Part shown: one piece after another, positions 28,673 to 38,076 of the stretch
Numbering within the stretch: position 1 is the stretch's first letter
How the letters are laid out: each line of letters opens with the position of its first letter
Notes under the pieces: generated by a model
What the model was told of the DNA's origin: nothing
Seen by the model: the letters and a program-made list of their open reading frames with translations, nothing else
Databases searched by the model: none
Position numbers and translations under genes: made by a program
Source of the DNA: Bradyrhizobium sp. 132
GTDB lineage: Bacteria; Pseudomonadota; Alphaproteobacteria; Rhizobiales; Xanthobacteraceae
Assembly (NCBI RefSeq): GCF_023074185.1
Contig: NZ_JADPKY010000053.1
Coordinates: 1-64,000 of the forward strand
DNA length: 64,000 bases
Reading direction: 5' to 3'

Positions 28673-31600
28673 ATGTCAGACAAACGATTGATCGAAACTG
28701 CGTTCCCGCTGGCCGAGGCATCAGCCGCTTCTCTGCATGAGAAGAACATGCGTCATGGGCACATTTCCACATTGCATCTGTGGCCGGCTAGAAGGCCGTT
28801 GGCGGCATCGCGCGCGGCAATCGCTGCAGCGCTCCTCCCCGATCCAATTGATGACGAGGCGCGTAATCAACTGGTCCGTCGGCTGGGCGGCCGGCTTAAG
28901 CTGAAGAAGCAAACCAAGACTGAAGCTGGCAGTAAGGTTGAGGCCGCGAAGGTCGAAGCGGACGGTGGAATCTTATGGTGGGGTCAGGAGGCTTCGCCCG
29001 ATGTCGCTTGGTTTCGCGAAAAGATTTCCAACGCAAACGGGGGGCGGCCTCCCCGTGTTCTTGACCCTTTCGCTGGAGGAGGCGCCATCCCATTGGAGGC
29101 AATGAGGCTCGGTTGTGACGTCGTGGCTAACGACCTCAACCCTGTCGCGTGGCTTATCCTAAAATGCACTCTTGACTATCCGCAACGTTTGGCGGGTCAG
29201 AAGTTTCCGTTGCCGAAACATGCCATGCGTGACCCGAGTTTCGCTACGACCTTCTTGAAGGCTCTGGATCTTAAGGGCGCTAGACTCGAACAAGCAGTGG
29301 AGGCGATGTCCGCGGCCGGACGTGGCGAAACGATTCAGCATGGTCTGCTAGACGACCATCCTTGGGAAGAGGCACCATTAGGGTGGCATGTCCGCGCTTG
29401 GGGCGGATGGGTTTTAGCAGAAGCTCGCCGGCAACTCTCTGCGCGCTATCCTACGTTCGCCGAGTGGCAAGCGTTGGATGGTGCGACGGCCGTTGAACCG
29501 AAATTACTCAAGCGCCTGCCATCAGATAGGGACAATTCAATTGCGATAGAGGAACTTAATAGGGACCTCACAGGTGCAGAGCTCCGTGATTCTCGCACTC
29601 CACGATGGATTTCTAAACCGACCGTAGCATACCTTTGGGCCCGCACACTTTGCTGTCCCGCCTGCCGCGCGGTTTATCCGCTCCTCAAGACAAGGTGGCT
29701 CTGCCAGAAGCGCACTAAGCGAGCGTTGTTGAAAATGGAGCCAAATGGAAAACGCGACGGAGTAAACCTTAGTGTCTACTCTGACGTTCCTGTGCCATCT
29801 GGTACCGCTAACCAGCGCAATGAGATCGATCGGGTAGCAGGGCAGGGAACATTGTCGCGGGCTGGCGCAACGTGTCCGTGCTGCAATCACATCACAGCAC
29901 TAGAAAACTTGAAGTACGAGTCGGTAGCGGGACGACTAGGAACGAGGATGACTGCCGTGATAGTCGAGGGGCATCACGGAAAAGAGTACCGGAGTCCTCA
30001 ACCTGAGGAAGAACAGGCTGCAGCGTCGGCAGCCGCGGACCTATCCGAAGTTTTTCAGACCGTTCCATACGGTATGCCAACAGAGCTTATACCGCTGGGC
30101 GGAAGTCGAGGTGGCGGCGGTACTCGGTTTTCAACGCCGCCATATGGGCTGACCCGGTGGGAGCATCTCTTTCTGCCGCGCCAACTCGTTTCATTGGGTA
30201 CGTTTGTTAACATCATACGACACGCACCCGCTATGCTCCGCGACCACGGATATCCACCTGCTTGGATCGAGAGTCTGACGGCATATCTTGCCCTTGCGAT
30301 TGACCGATTGGCTGATTATGGAAGCGTGATCTGCAGCTGGAATAACAAAAGAGAAACGCTTCGCGGAACGTTTGCACGCTATGCGATTCCGATCGTGTGG
30401 GACTTTACCGAAACGAGCCCGCTATCCAGTAGTACCGGGAATTATCTCGGCGGTATCGATTGGATCTCGAAAGTCGTTCTCCGTAATTCCGAATCTCTGC
30501 AAGGTGCTTCACCGCCTAAAGTGTTGTGCAGTAGCGCGACTCAAGTAGATGGTGAGTTCGACGCGATTATTACCGACCCTCCTTATTACGATGCGATTCC
30601 TTACTCGGACCTGATGGATTTTTTTTACGTCTGGCTGCGACGATCGTTGGTCGGCCTATCTCCCGAAATCGATGCAGCATTCAATGCGGCAGCCGGCCCA
30701 AAGTGGAATCACGCGGAGGGAGATGGTGAGCTGATTGATGAGGCGAGTCGCTTCGGCGGTAGTAAGGAGGCTTCGAAACGAAATTTTGAGGACGGAATGG
30801 CGACTGTATTTCGGAGATGCAGCGCGTGCCTACGTCCAGATGGTATCTTCGTTATTGTCTTTGCCAATAAGAATCCTGATGCATGGGAAACCCTTGTCAA
30901 CGCGGCTATTCGGGCAGGGTTTGTTGTTGAAGGAAGTTTGCCTATTCAAACGGAGCGATCTAGTCGTCCGAACGCACTTACCGCGGCTGCGTTATCTTCC
31001 TCCGTTTGGCTCGTTTGTCGCAAACGTCCAGCAGTTGCGCGTCCGGGTTTTTCTGGTCCTGTGTTAGCGCAAATGCGAGAGAAGATTCGCACCCAGATGC
31101 ATCGGTTTTGGGACGCCGGCATTCGTGGCCCAGATTTTCTTTGGGCTGCCACAGGCCCGGCACTCGAAGCGTTCAGCCGTCATCCGGTAGTCTACCGCGA
31201 AACTTCTAGCTCTGGTCAACGTGAGCAAATGCCTGTGTCTGAGTTTCTTCGCGAGGTGCGTCGCCTTGTGGTGGAATTTGCTGTTGGTCGCGTACTTAAA
31301 CCCGCTACCGGGTCTGACGAGGACGTGCAGCGTATCGGCATGGACGACATCACAACTTACTACGTCTTGCACCGCGACAGCTTCGGTATGACTGAAGCGC
31401 CGATTGGCGCTTGTATCCTTTATGCGTTGTCCTGCGGGCTTTCGGACGCAGATCTTGCTGACCGTTTCGATATCCTCGTGCGCGCTGGCGGCAAGGGTAC
31501 GATCGGGTCTAGTGACGCGGGCACGGAACAGGACGAGGAGTCAGAAGACGAAGAAGTGGCGGATGCTGAGAGCAGTGGTACTGGGAGCAAGGTGCGGCTT

Positions 31601-31912
31601 CGGCGTTGGGATCAGCGGAAACGTAAGTCTCTAGGTTTGGAGGGGGTCGGTGGGCTTCCGGTGCCCATGATAGATCGCGTGCACCGACTCATGCAGTTGT
31701 GGAAAGTCGGAGATTTATCGAAAGTAAATGCATATCTCGACCAAAATGGATTAGCGCGCGACACAATTTTTGCTCAACTCGTGCAGGCCTTAATCGAACT
31801 AGCCCGCCGCGACGACAAAGGCGATGAAGCGCCGATTCTGGAGTCCATTAGCAATCATCTGAGGTCGCGGGCTGGCATTTCCACGCTTGCACAAGCGCCC
31901 CTTATTTTTTGA
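28673..31912 (+). CDS. DUF1156 DNA adenine methylase (Hma system)
   Basis: 1079 residues. The N terminus (RLIETAFPLAEASAASLHEK and HGHISTLHLWPARRPLAASR) is the DUF1156 signature. SAM-binding motif I is VLDPFAGGGAIPLEA (about residue 129) and the catalytic motif is DPPYYDAIPYSDL (about 636), as in N6-adenine methylases. Between them are CxxC pairs that may bind zinc (CCPACRAVYP at about 327, CPCCNH near 403). In Hma-type systems the methylase is thought to mark self DNA while helicase and ATPase act on invaders; that is a prediction. Begins 9 bases after the helicase stop. Codon use is visibly more AT-rich than the nif or giant genes, suggesting transfer. Confidence 0.9.
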   Translation: MSDKRLIETAFPLAEASAASLHEKNMRHGHISTLHLWPARRPLAASRAAIAAALLPDPIDDEARNQLVRRLGGRLKLKKQTKTEAGSKVEAAKVEADGGILWWGQEASPDVAWFREKISNANGGRPPRVLDPFAGGGAIPLEAMRLGCDVVANDLNPVAWLILKCTLDYPQRLAGQKFPLPKHAMRDPSFATTFLKALDLKGARLEQAVEAMSAAGRGETIQHGLLDDHPWEEAPLGWHVRAWGGWVLAEARRQLSARYPTFAEWQALDGATAVEPKLLKRLPSDRDNSIAIEELNRDLTGAELRDSRTPRWISKPTVAYLWARTLCCPACRAVYPLLKTRWLCQKRTKRALLKMEPNGKRDGVNLSVYSDVPVPSGTANQRNEIDRVAGQGTLSRAGATCPCCNHITALENLKYESVAGRLGTRMTAVIVEGHHGKEYRSPQPEEEQAAASAAADLSEVFQTVPYGMPTELIPLGGSRGGGGTRFSTPPYGLTRWEHLFLPRQLVSLGTFVNIIRHAPAMLRDHGYPPAWIESLTAYLALAIDRLADYGSVICSWNNKRETLRGTFARYAIPIVWDFTETSPLSSSTGNYLGGIDWISKVVLRNSESLQGASPPKVLCSSATQVDGEFDAIITDPPYYDAIPYSDLMDFFYVWLRRSLVGLSPEIDAAFNAAAGPKWNHAEGDGELIDEASRFGGSKEASKRNFEDGMATVFRRCSACLRPDGIFVIVFANKNPDAWETLVNAAIRAGFVVEGSLPIQTERSSRPNALTAAALSSSVWLVCRKRPAVARPGFSGPVLAQMREKIRTQMHRFWDAGIRGPDFLWAATGPALEAFSRHPVVYRETSSSGQREQMPVSEFLREVRRLVVEFAVGRVLKPATGSDEDVQRIGMDDITTYYVLHRDSFGMTEAPIGACILYALSCGLSDADLADRFDILVRAGGKGTIGSSDAGTEQDEESEDEEVADAESSGTGSKVRLRRWDQRKRKSLGLEGVGGLPVPMIDRVHRLMQLWKVGDLSKVNAYLDQNGLARDTIFAQLVQALIELARRDDKGDEAPILESISNHLRSRAGISTLAQAPLIF

Positions 31913-31930
31913 TAACCCAGGAGAAAGACC

Positions 31931-34900
31931 ATGTCGGCGAACACTGTTAAATCCTGGGCGCAAATTGTTAGGGTCCGCGAAGATGTGCGAACTGGGCAAC
32001 TTTCCTTGCAAGAATTTGCGGCGGATCTGTTCGACGTTGTTAATCGCACGGGTAAACGTCCGCTTTATGAAGACCCAGCGAAATTTTTCTCTCTCAGCTA
32101 TGCCACGAGCGCTCAACGTGACATCGCAGCGGCCACCGCTGAACGCCTTCGCGGGAAGAGCGATAAGGCGATACGTCAGCTGGAGTTAACCTATGGTGGC
32201 GGCAAGACGCATACTCTAATCACGTTAACCCATCTTTTTCGAGATTCAGCGGCTCTTCCGGAATTACCTGCCGTGAAGGAATTTTTAAGCGCGATGGGCG
32301 GTGATTTTCCCAAAGCACGTGTGGCGGCCGTGTGCTTCGACAAACTCGACCCGGAGCTTGGCGTGCCGGTGCGGAGTCCGTCAGGCGAGCAGCGCACCCT
32401 GAAGTATCCGTGGAGTATCATCGCCTTTCAGGTCGCCGGAGCTGACGGCTTGCGAGTCCTACGCGCCGATGGAAAGGACGAAGAACGGGAAACTCCTCCG
32501 CGTGACTTGGCATTGGAAAAGCTCCTAGAGATGCCCGGCGAGGAAGGCCTTGCTACACTCATTCTATTCGATGAAGTGCTCATGTATGCGGGCGAGATGG
32601 CGAAGGATCCGATTCGCGGTGAGCAGTTTCGTGAGCAGTTCTTGAATTTCCTCCAGTCGTTGACCCAGGCTGTAGCAAAGGTGAGCACTGCTTCGATGAT
32701 CGTTTCGCTCCTTGCATCAGATCCTAAGCGCGATGATCCGTTTGGGCGTCAGCTTCTTTCTGATATGTCGAACATTATGGGACGTAAGGAGGATGAACCG
32801 TTTCAACCGGTCGGAAAAGATGACGTCGCTGAGATTCTTCGACGCCGGCTCCTTGACCCAGATACAATAAGAGACCAAGAGGCATTTCGCCCGAACGTTG
32901 TTGCCATGGTGAAGGCACTGTCTGCAATCGACCCGGAGTTTGCCAAGACAGCAAAACAACGTGACGACAGAGAGAAACAGTATCTCGCGAGTTTCCCATT
33001 CGATCCGGCAATGATGGAGGTGTTCTACACAAAGTGGACAAGTGGCCTTCCCTTGTTCCAGCGCACTAGAGGTGTGCTTCGTAGTTTTGCCGTCGCGTTG
33101 CGCGATGCTGAGACTTGGGACACCGCACCGATCGCGGGAGCGTCCATACTTTTGGCGCAACCGGGAGAAGACAAGCTTTCACCCGCGCTCAGCGACCTCG
33201 CGGGAGTAGCGCGGGTTGATCAGGTAGACGGCCCCCCACAAGATTGGGTTGCTATTCTGCAGGGAGAGCTACGATTTGCTCGGGAAGCTCAAGAACAGTT
33301 ACCGGCGCTCACGGGGCGTGAGGTCGAGCAGGCCGTGGCCGGTACGTTCCTGCACTCGCAACCTCAAGGCGCTAACCACGCGCGCATTACGGATCTCTAT
33401 TCGCTTTTGGGCGCATCGAAACCCGACAAGATTGCGCTAGAGAAAGGTCTGCAGTCTTGGGCCACTCGCTCTTGGTTCTTGGATGAAATGCATCTCGACA
33501 GCGCCGAGAAGCGCGCGGACGGATCTCGTGGCGTTCCAAAAACCTGGAGACTTGGCTTCCAGCCGAATCTTAAGCAGATGCATGACGACGCCCGAGTGAA
33601 TCGAGTTGGCAAATCTGCTGTCGACGAGATGCTTCTTGATGAAATAAAGATTGCTAAGTGGCTGGATGCCGGAGCGTCGACGCTAGGCGCTCGCGTTCAC
33701 AAACTGCCGACCGGTCCGGATCAAGTGCCAAACGATGGTGAATTTCGGTACGTTATTCTTGGTCCGAATGCACAGTCTGAATCTGGAAAACCGTCTGCGT
33801 CAGCGGTGCGCTTCTGCGAAGAGGTTACTGGTCCTCACAACCCTCGTTCTGCCAAAAATGCCATTGTGATTGCCGCGCCGGATCGTGCGGGAATGGCCCA
33901 GGCTCAGGAAAGGGTGAAAGATTATCTGGCTTGGCTGGAGGTGAAAGCGCAGCTTTCGTCCCAGGCAGTTGACCCGGTTCGATCTTCAATGCTGGACAGT
34001 GCCGTCTCTGGGTCGAAGAAGGACATCGTCGACGCTATTAGGCAGGCATATTGCATCGTGGTTACAAGAGGGAGCGACGATTCAGTCATTGCTTTCAAGG
34101 TAACCGTAGATCCAGCCAAGCCGTTGTTCACGACGATCAAGGAAGATTCGAAATCTCGCATTACTGACGTAGCTCTGGCGCCCGATGCATTACTGCCCGG
34201 TTCGGGAAGTGGTTTCGATCTGTGGCGCGAAGATGAGGATAGGCGGAGGGTAAAAACCATCGTGGGTGCTTTTGCCGAACAGCCGAAGCTTCCAAAGATG
34301 CTTCGCCGTAAGGATCTGCTGGATACTGTGGCAAATGGTTGCGAGCAGGGCCTATTCGTACTTTCGCTTCAACGGCCCGACGGAAGCGCGCGCACCTGGT
34401 GGCGTACACAGATCGATGAAGAGGCGCTTAACGACGATGCATTGGAAGCCGTGCAGAACCCGGCGGCTATTCTTGACGGTATCGATGCAAGCCTGCTGGC
34501 ACCATCGAAACTGGAGGGCCTCGACTGGAAAAATGGAGTCAAGGTCGCTGATCTCATCTCCTATTTCGGCGGCTATGTGCTTACGATTGACCACCCCGAA
34601 GATGGCTGGACCGAACAAAAGCCCATTCCGCGTTGTCCCGAGGGTAAAATTCTGGAGGCTGTGGCAGAGGCGGTAAAGGCAGGTTCCGCTTGGTTGGCGA
34701 GCGGAACAGCTTCAATTTGGGGCGAACTGCCACCCCCGGGGATTGTTTCGAAGACAGCTATCCTTCGAATTCCCCCACAGCCGATCGACGTTTCATCCCT
34801 TACCCCTGAGGCCTTGCCTGACGCATGGAGCGGAGGAAAGGCGACAGCACATTCAATCGAGCAGGCCGTCGCTGCGCAGCGTGGCGTGACATCGATGCCT

Positions 34901-35296
34901 TGGAAGTTAGTCGAGGCTGCCATAACGGGCGCGCTGAATAGTGGCTTTCTGCGTGTATTTCCTGGAGCCGTATCATGGCCATGTCAGTTTCATGAAGCAG
35001 CATCTCTCGAACTTGGGTTGCCTGAGGTCACACCTGCTGGCGGACAATATTCACCGGTCATGCAAGAGGCGGTTCCAAAATCGACTTACGGCCAAGCCGG
35101 ATTTCGATCAGGGGTGCTGGATAGCAGTCAGCTGACAGAGCTTGTCGAAGCGATGGGAGATGTGTTGGCTGCGGCAGGCAATCTGACCCTTCGATTCAAA
35201 GTGACTGTTGAGTTCGCTGAAGGTGAAATGCCAACGCCCGAGGTGGCCGTGAAGCTTGGAGCTGCACTGAACAAGGCAACCGAAGCGTTCGGTTGA
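31931..35296 (+). CDS. DUF499 ATPase (Hma system)
   Basis: 1121 residues, a large P-loop ATPase of the DUF499 type. Walker A is LTYGGGKTHTLITL (about residues 86-99) and Walker B LATLILFDEVLMYAGE (about 203-218). The N terminus (VRVREDVRTGQLSLQEFAAD) and the FFSLSYATSAQ stretch are typical of the family. Begins 18 bases after the methylase stop with AGGAGA upstream, so the three genes form one operon. The rest of the protein has no motif I can name. Full length as far as can be judged. Confidence 0.9.
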   Translation: MSANTVKSWAQIVRVREDVRTGQLSLQEFAADLFDVVNRTGKRPLYEDPAKFFSLSYATSAQRDIAAATAERLRGKSDKAIRQLELTYGGGKTHTLITLTHLFRDSAALPELPAVKEFLSAMGGDFPKARVAAVCFDKLDPELGVPVRSPSGEQRTLKYPWSIIAFQVAGADGLRVLRADGKDEERETPPRDLALEKLLEMPGEEGLATLILFDEVLMYAGEMAKDPIRGEQFREQFLNFLQSLTQAVAKVSTASMIVSLLASDPKRDDPFGRQLLSDMSNIMGRKEDEPFQPVGKDDVAEILRRRLLDPDTIRDQEAFRPNVVAMVKALSAIDPEFAKTAKQRDDREKQYLASFPFDPAMMEVFYTKWTSGLPLFQRTRGVLRSFAVALRDAETWDTAPIAGASILLAQPGEDKLSPALSDLAGVARVDQVDGPPQDWVAILQGELRFAREAQEQLPALTGREVEQAVAGTFLHSQPQGANHARITDLYSLLGASKPDKIALEKGLQSWATRSWFLDEMHLDSAEKRADGSRGVPKTWRLGFQPNLKQMHDDARVNRVGKSAVDEMLLDEIKIAKWLDAGASTLGARVHKLPTGPDQVPNDGEFRYVILGPNAQSESGKPSASAVRFCEEVTGPHNPRSAKNAIVIAAPDRAGMAQAQERVKDYLAWLEVKAQLSSQAVDPVRSSMLDSAVSGSKKDIVDAIRQAYCIVVTRGSDDSVIAFKVTVDPAKPLFTTIKEDSKSRITDVALAPDALLPGSGSGFDLWREDEDRRRVKTIVGAFAEQPKLPKMLRRKDLLDTVANGCEQGLFVLSLQRPDGSARTWWRTQIDEEALNDDALEAVQNPAAILDGIDASLLAPSKLEGLDWKNGVKVADLISYFGGYVLTIDHPEDGWTEQKPIPRCPEGKILEAVAEAVKAGSAWLASGTASIWGELPPPGIVSKTAILRIPPQPIDVSSLTPEALPDAWSGGKATAHSIEQAVAAQRGVTSMPWKLVEAAITGALNSGFLRVFPGAVSWPCQFHEAASLELGLPEVTPAGGQYSPVMQEAVPKSTYGQAGFRSGVLDSSQLTELVEAMGDVLAAAGNLTLRFKVTVEFAEGEMPTPEVAVKLGAALNKATEAFG

Positions 35297-35517
35297 ATGC
35301 GCCGAGTTCGTTCGCTGATATAAGCCCCCTAGCTCGTGATGCAGCGTCTGGGCTTTTAATCGCATGGAGGCTGGCCTCGCTTTCGGGCCGATCGCCGGAT
35401 CACGTGACCTTGGAGGACCACATTCGCGCGCAACGCGGCAGGAAGAGCGTGATCGTCTTCTCCCAAAGATCCTGTCGGGACAGATCGAACTCAACGATCG
35501 ACCTGAAAAGGAAATGA
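35293..35517 (+). CDS. Possible small or truncated fourth gene of the operon
   Basis: A TTG overlaps the TGA of the DUF499 gene (TTGA) and opens a 74-codon frame beginning MNAPSSFADISPLARDAASG. The first 55 residues read like a real, helical protein; the last 20 do not. It could be the 5' end of a gene cut off by the rearrangement that also truncated dinB next door. No family recognised. Confidence 0.35.
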   Translation: MNAPSSFADISPLARDAASGLLIAWRLASLSGRSPDHVTLEDHIRAQRGRKSVIVFSQRSCRDRSNSTIDLKRK

Positions 35518-35578
35518 CATGACGCGATCACATCGGCAGCGCTAGCTGCGATTCCGCGTCGTCGACATGCTGCAGCGC

Positions 35579-36252
35579 CTATAGCGAGACTCCCAGAAGC
35601 CGGACCGGCTTTGGGACCGGTATCTCGTTCTGCAGCAAAGCGACGGATAGGCGTTCGAGATCGCTGCGGCTCGAAACCGCGACGGGGACGGATTTGCTGC
35701 GCGTGATGATCTCGAAGTCGTTGAACTTCATTTTAAGCGTCACCGTGCGTCCCCGGTTTCCGGCGCCTTCGCAGTACCGCCAGACCTTGTCGATGAGCGG
35801 CTCGAGTTCGAGGACCATGGCGTCGAAGTCGGTGAGGTCGGTGGAGAATGTGTTTTCGGCGCCGACGGATTTCCGAATCCGGTCGGCGCGTACCTCCCGG
35901 TTATCGACAACTCTCGAGATCCAATAATAGTAGCTCCCGGCCTTGCCGAAGTTAGTTTGCATGAATTCGAGCGACTGGTTACGCATGTCGAGGCCGGTGT
36001 GGAGGCCTAGGGAGTTCATCTTGGCGCTGGTCGCCGGCCCGATGCCGTGAAACTTGCCGACGGGGAGGGCTTCGACGAATGCCGGCCCGATCTCCGGCGT
36101 GATGACGTACTGGCCGTTCGGTTTCCGGTAGTCGGAGGCGAGTTTCGCCAGAAACTTGTTGTAGGAGATGCCGGCCGAAGCGTTGAGGCAGGTAACTTCT
36201 TTGATCTTCGAACGGATCGCTAACGCGACGTCCCGTGCCAGCGATAGTCAAC
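35579..36252 (-). pseudogene. dinB: dinB (DNA polymerase IV) lacking its 5' third
   Basis: Y-family translesion polymerase. The coding sequence is open and well conserved from LARDVALAIRSKIKEVTCLN (at 36246) through SAGISYNKFLAKLASDYRKP, the thumb (PVGKFHGIGPATSAKMNSLG) and the little-finger domain to the stop at 35579. Upstream of 36250 similarity ends and a TGA occurs, so about the first 115 residues, including the N-terminal palm with catalytic acidic residues, are missing. An ATG at 36019 could give a 146-residue piece, which would be inactive. The break coincides with the edge of the next cassette. Confidence 0.8.
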
Positions 36253-36362
36253 GGTCCTCGGTCTGCAACTGAGGACAAGGAGGCAAGTTGTGTGGTTCAT
36301 ATGGTTTCCATCTCCCCGGAATTTCAGCTTCCAGGGGAAAGTCGGGATTTAGGGGAGGGGAA

Positions 36363-36836
36363 ATGTCTGAGAGAGTTAAAGAAGCAGTCGTCACGGAGAC
36401 TTTGAGAGCATTCGTAGCGTACATGTCGGGAGGCAGAGAGATCGCAAAAGCTAAGGAAGCGGCGGGAAAGCTGCATTTCTGGGGCGAAGGAATGCTGGAT
36501 GAAATAAAGCAGATCGCGAATGGGAGAGCGAAAGCCAAAACGTACAAGGAATTGCAGAAAGAATTCGACGAGAACGATGAGCCTGCACGGGAAGCGATGC
36601 TACGGTTGCGGCAGATGCGAAACAAGTTCGCCGGCAATCACATTGCCAGGGCAATTGAGCGATGCATTAACGCGGATGGGCAGGGCAAGAACAAAATCCT
36701 GAGCGATATTTCTGTCCTGCTGAACAAGAAAAAAGACTCTGACGCCCCAGCTTTCGCAAGCGAGGTTATCAGGGACATAGAAGTCCTTAACGCCAACCTC
36801 GATCATTTGCATCGTCTTCTGGAGGCGGAGCGTTAA
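36363..36836 (+). CDS. Hypothetical helical protein (157 aa)
   Basis: First gene of a three-gene cassette. Start at ATG 36363 after GGGGAGGGGAA; an earlier in-frame ATG (36288) gives an N terminus without coding character. Mostly charged helices (REIAKAKEAAGKLHFWGEG, EAMLRLRQMRNKFAGNHIAR). No signal peptide or membrane segment. I do not recognise the family. The next gene starts 1 base after its stop. Confidence 0.6.
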   Translation: MSERVKEAVVTETLRAFVAYMSGGREIAKAKEAAGKLHFWGEGMLDEIKQIANGRAKAKTYKELQKEFDENDEPAREAMLRLRQMRNKFAGNHIARAIERCINADGQGKNKILSDISVLLNKKKDSDAPAFASEVIRDIEVLNANLDHLHRLLEAER

Positions 36837-36837
36837 A

Positions 36838-37032
36838 ATGGCGAGTTTCAAAATTAATGATAAGTACAGCGCGAGATATTCGCTCGAAAAGGAAGGCAGC
36901 GGATGGGTAGCTGAAGGCGAGCTTTGGAAAGGCGACACGAAAACCAAAATTCGCTTCAGGGCGACGGGTAAGACGCGGCAAGCTGCCGTGAACAGCGCTC
37001 ACAGGGAGGCGCGCAACTGCGTGCCGGACTAG
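36838..37032 (+). CDS. Small hypothetical protein (64 aa)
   Basis: Begins MASFKINDKYSARYSLEKEG. Strand-rich and basic, with a C-terminal helix containing KTRQAAVNSAHREAR. It resembles small double-stranded-RNA-binding-like or phage-type folds in pattern only (strands then a basic helix); I cannot assign it. One base after the preceding gene and 15 before the next, so part of the cassette. Confidence 0.55.
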   Translation: MASFKINDKYSARYSLEKEGSGWVAEGELWKGDTKTKIRFRATGKTRQAAVNSAHREARNCVPD

Positions 37033-37047
37033 TCGGGAAAAGGTGGC

Positions 37048-37731
37048 GTGCAACACACTTATACGTACGAGGTTTTCAAGGATTTCACTGCTCCGCTAGT
37101 GGCACTGGCAGGGATTGCGGTTACAGGTACGGTGGCGGCGCTCGGGTTGAGGTCGTTCTCGAAATTCAAACGAGAGAAGATCGAAGAGCGCAGAATTGAA
37201 GTTGCTCTGGACGCGCTGACACTCGCGTACGAATCGAAATTCGTCTTTCAGGCGATCCGAGCAAGAGCGATTGGAAGCCACGAATACGAAGATGGCACGG
37301 ATGTAAGCCGATCCGTGCCGGGCGGCATCGTTGTGAAGATCAAAGAGGGGCAGCAGGGCGCTTATGCGGTCATACGGCGTATTGAAGCGCGGGAGGATTT
37401 CTTCGAGCGATTGCGCAAGATCGAGCCGCGGTTCATGGCAGTGTTCGGAGCCGAGACCGATAGTATTTTCGAGATGGTCTATAACGCGCGGACACAATTG
37501 GCTGGCGCAGCCGGGCAGCTCTTCGACATCGACAGAATCGAATATGACGAACAGGACCGGCGGATTAAAGAGGAGAAGCGAGAATTGCGCGAGCTGATCT
37601 TCCGTGGCCCAAACGAGGACAAGAAGAACGACAAGATCGGTGATCTCACTGACGGGTTTCGGACGCGTATCGAGGCGATTTGCCGCCCTATAGTCGATCA
37701 CCAGTATGGAAAGACGAAGAGCCCCGGCTAG
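37048..37731 (+). CDS. Hypothetical protein with one membrane helix (227 aa)
   Basis: GTG start with AAAAGGTGG upstream. A single membrane helix near the N terminus (TAPLVALAGIAVTGTVAALG, about residues 12-32) is followed by a charged, coiled-coil-like cytoplasmic domain containing EKIEERRIEVALDALTLAY and a C-terminal REIRELIF-type helix. Resembles the many single-helix anchored proteins of unknown function found beside mobile elements. Its stop codon lies in the loop of the hairpin listed next. Confidence 0.6.
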   Translation: MQHTYTYEVFKDFTAPLVALAGIAVTGTVAALGLRSFSKFKREKIEERRIEVALDALTLAYESKFVFQAIRARAIGSHEYEDGTDVSRSVPGGIVVKIKEGQQGAYAVIRRIEAREDFFERLRKIEPRFMAVFGAETDSIFEMVYNARTQLAGAAGQLFDIDRIEYDEQDRRIKEEKRELRELIFRGPNEDKKNDKIGDLTDGFRTRIEAICRPIVDHQYGKTKSPG

Positions 37732-37739
37732 GGGCTCTT
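37717..37739 (+). terminator. Stem-loop ending the three-gene cassette
   Basis: A perfect 9-bp stem, AAGAGCCCC / GGGGCTCTT, with the 5-base loop GGCTA that contains the TAG stop of the preceding gene. No long T run follows, so its efficiency is uncertain. Confidence 0.6.
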
Positions 37740-38076
37740 GTACTTAGCCATTCTGCTGTAACCTCGTTGAGGTAGTCGCGGCTGAAAACCACCATTATTT
37801 GCGCTTGCTTTCCCATGTGCCCAAGTTGGGATTAGCGTCGTTCACTTGGTCAACATCGAGCGTCGGGTCTTGGCCGTGAGGGACAGGCGAGCGAATTCGA
37901 TCCAGCTCGCCCGAAAACGGTGCCCAGCAGAGAAGCGCGGTGTGGAGTGTTTATTTTTCGTGGGTAGGTATTTTTCAATTGACATAACGCCTACCTGTCC
38001 CTTCTACTCTAGATAGATAATTTTTTTTGGACTTTTTAGAGAACGTTTTTGAGTTCTTCCAATCCCTGGGGGCGGG
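37740..38076 (+). promoter_or_regulatory. Intergenic region with probable promoter of the giant-gene operon
   Basis: AT-rich compared with both sides. TTGACA at 37979-37984 is a perfect -35 box; TCTACT at 38003-38008, 18 bases on, is a fair -10. An inverted repeat GTAGG / CCTAC (about 37962 and 37990) overlaps the -35 box and could be an operator. No gene seen. Confidence 0.45.
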
